This document shows, piece by piece, positions 14,482-15,474 of a stretch of DNA of 15,474 nt. The position numbers were made by a program, and so were the translations under genes. How positions within the stretch are numbered: the stretch's first letter is position 1; each line of letters starts with the position of its first letter. Where the stretch lies: assembly GCA_035259205.1 (NCBI GenBank), contig DATFWO010000184.1, forward strand, positions 1-15,474. The letters run 5' to 3'. The notes below the pieces were generated by a model. The model searched no databases. It was not told the origin of the DNA and worked only from the letters and a program-made list of their open reading frames with translations. This DNA comes from SG8-41 sp035259205. GTDB lineage: Bacteria > Pseudomonadota > Gammaproteobacteria > Burkholderiales > SG8-41.

Positions 14482-15474
14482 ATGGACAGCGTGGATCTTC
14501 AGGTGCTCAAGAGCGCGAGCGATTGGGTTAAAGCAGGCCGCCGCGTCGTGATGGCGACCGTGGTTCACACCTGGGGCTCGGCGCCGCGGCCGATCGGTGC
14601 GCTCACGGCGATCCGCGACGACGGCATGGTAGTCGGTTCGGTCTCCGGCGGCTGCGTGGAAGACGACATGATCGACCAGGTGCGCGGCGGCCAGCTGGTG
14701 CAGGACAAGCCGGCAACGACCAAGTATGGCGTGAGCGCAGAGGAAGCGAAGCGCTACGGATTGCCGTGCGGCGGAACGCTGGAGCTCGTGCTGGAGCCGC
14801 TGACGAAGGACAGCGCCCTCGACGAATTGCTGGGGCGCGTGGAGCGCCACGAGCTCGTCAGCCGCCGGCTCGAGATGGATTCGGGCCGGGTCACGATCGC
14901 GCCGGCCATGTCGAACGACCAGCTGCGCTTCGACGGCAGGACGCTCACTACTGTACACGGTCCCCGCTGGCGCCTGCTCATAATCGGCGCCGGGCAGCTT
15001 TCGACTTTTCTCGCGCAGATGGCGCAGGGATTGGACTATCAGGTCACGATCTGCGACCCGCGCGTCGAATACGCCGAGGGCTGGGACGTTCCGGGAGCGG
15101 AGCTCAAGCGCGGCATGCCCGACGACGTCGTGACCGAGATGAATCCCGACGGCCACACCGCGATCGTGACGCTCACGCACGACCCCAAGCTCGACGACCT
15201 CGCGCTGCTGGAGGCGCTCAAGTCCCCTGCGTTCTACGTGGGAGCCATCGGCTCGAAGAAAAACAATGATGCGCGCCGCAGACGGCTCACGGAGTTCGAC
15301 CTTTCGGAGGAAGAGATCGAGCGCCTGCACGGACCGGTGGGGCTCAAGATCGGCAGCAAGACGCCCCCGGAGATCGCAATCGCCATCCTTGCCGAGATGA
15401 CGGCGGTGCGCAATGGCGTAAGGATTCTGGCGCTCGTCGAGCCGGAAAAAATCACGGCAGCCGGCTGCGCCACA
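14482..15474 (+). CDS. xdhC: XdhC family protein, molybdenum cofactor insertion chaperone (3'-partial)
   Basis: XdhC/CoxI proteins bind molybdenum cofactor, promote its sulfuration and hand it to xanthine-dehydrogenase-type enzymes. All 331 visible codons are open to the right edge, so only the very end is missing. The N-terminal XdhC/CoxI domain shows TWGSAPRPIGA (30-40), GSVSGGCVEDDMI (52-64) and YGLPCGGTLEL (92-102). The C-terminal Rossmann domain has LLIIGAGQLSTFLA (165-178), CDPR (191-194), THDPKLDDLALLEALKS, YVGAIGSKKNNDARRRRL (252-269) and GLKIGSKTPPEIAIAILAEM. The ATG at 14482 has GGAG 8 bases upstream. It is divergent from the S-L-M subunit genes, which are probable clients; the IorB-like enzyme at the left end may be another. 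Confidence 0.94.
   Translation, partial: MDSVDLQVLKSASDWVKAGRRVVMATVVHTWGSAPRPIGALTAIRDDGMVVGSVSGGCVEDDMIDQVRGGQLVQDKPATTKYGVSAEEAKRYGLPCGGTLELVLEPLTKDSALDELLGRVERHELVSRRLEMDSGRVTIAPAMSNDQLRFDGRTLTTVHGPRWRLLIIGAGQLSTFLAQMAQGLDYQVTICDPRVEYAEGWDVPGAELKRGMPDDVVTEMNPDGHTAIVTLTHDPKLDDLALLEALKSPAFYVGAIGSKKNNDARRRRLTEFDLSEEEIERLHGPVGLKIGSKTPPEIAIAILAEMTAVRNGVRILALVEPEKITAAGCAT

Noticed and set aside
1..15474. A new defence, toxin or mobile system
   Set aside because: Every substantial coding region belongs to a recognised metabolic, transport or maturation family; no transposase, integrase, toxin or nuclease motif is seen. The MoxR/VWA pair resembles ternary defence-like systems only superficially, and here it lies in a cox context.

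Overview
The window looks like chromosomal DNA of a high-GC betaproteobacterium, probably Burkholderiales or a close uncultured relative. The main clues are GC-rich codon use, Bug-type (tripartite tricarboxylate transporter, TTT) periplasmic binding proteins, and DapA-family enzymes next to them. I see no rRNA, tRNA, CRISPR array, insertion sequence or phage gene. The theme is molybdenum hydroxylases with their maturation and accessory proteins, plus a small carboxylate uptake and aldolase module.

Left part (1-6785, all minus strand). Read in the direction of transcription the order is: a CoxD/MoxR-type AAA+ ATPase, malonyl-CoA decarboxylase, a CoxE-type VWA protein and a CoxG-type SRPBCC protein. 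A 147-bp gap with a perfect palindromic operator follows, then a two-subunit isoquinoline-1-oxidoreductase-like enzyme (small [2Fe-2S] subunit, then a large molybdopterin subunit with a Tat signal that runs off the window at base 1). The malonyl-CoA decarboxylase gene lies between coxD and coxE, which are normally partners.

Middle part (6786-10399). A broken Bug-family gene (+) is followed by a DapA-family gene (-). A divergent promoter region then leads to an intact Bug-family gene and a second, different DapA-family gene (both +).

Right part (10400-15474). A three-subunit, form II CoxL-like molybdenum hydroxylase operon lies on the minus strand in the order S-L-M. Divergent from it is xdhC (+), the chaperone that delivers sulfurated molybdenum cofactor; it runs off the right edge. 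A 22-bp perfect dyad lies just before xdhC.

How the parts could work together (inference): Bug would capture an organic acid. One or both molybdenum hydroxylases would hydroxylate a heteroaromatic or related substrate. The DapA-family enzymes would act on a keto-acid intermediate, and malonyl-CoA decarboxylase would turn a malonyl-CoA product into acetyl-CoA. CoxD, CoxE and XdhC would mature the hydroxylases. The true substrate cannot be read from the sequence.

The most unusual non-coding structure is a family of 7-bp repeat arrays (AGC-centred heptads) at three intergenic sites, two of them arranged as inverted pairs. They supply a stop codon for one gene and the C-terminal tail of another. 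I see no convincing new defence or mobile system here.
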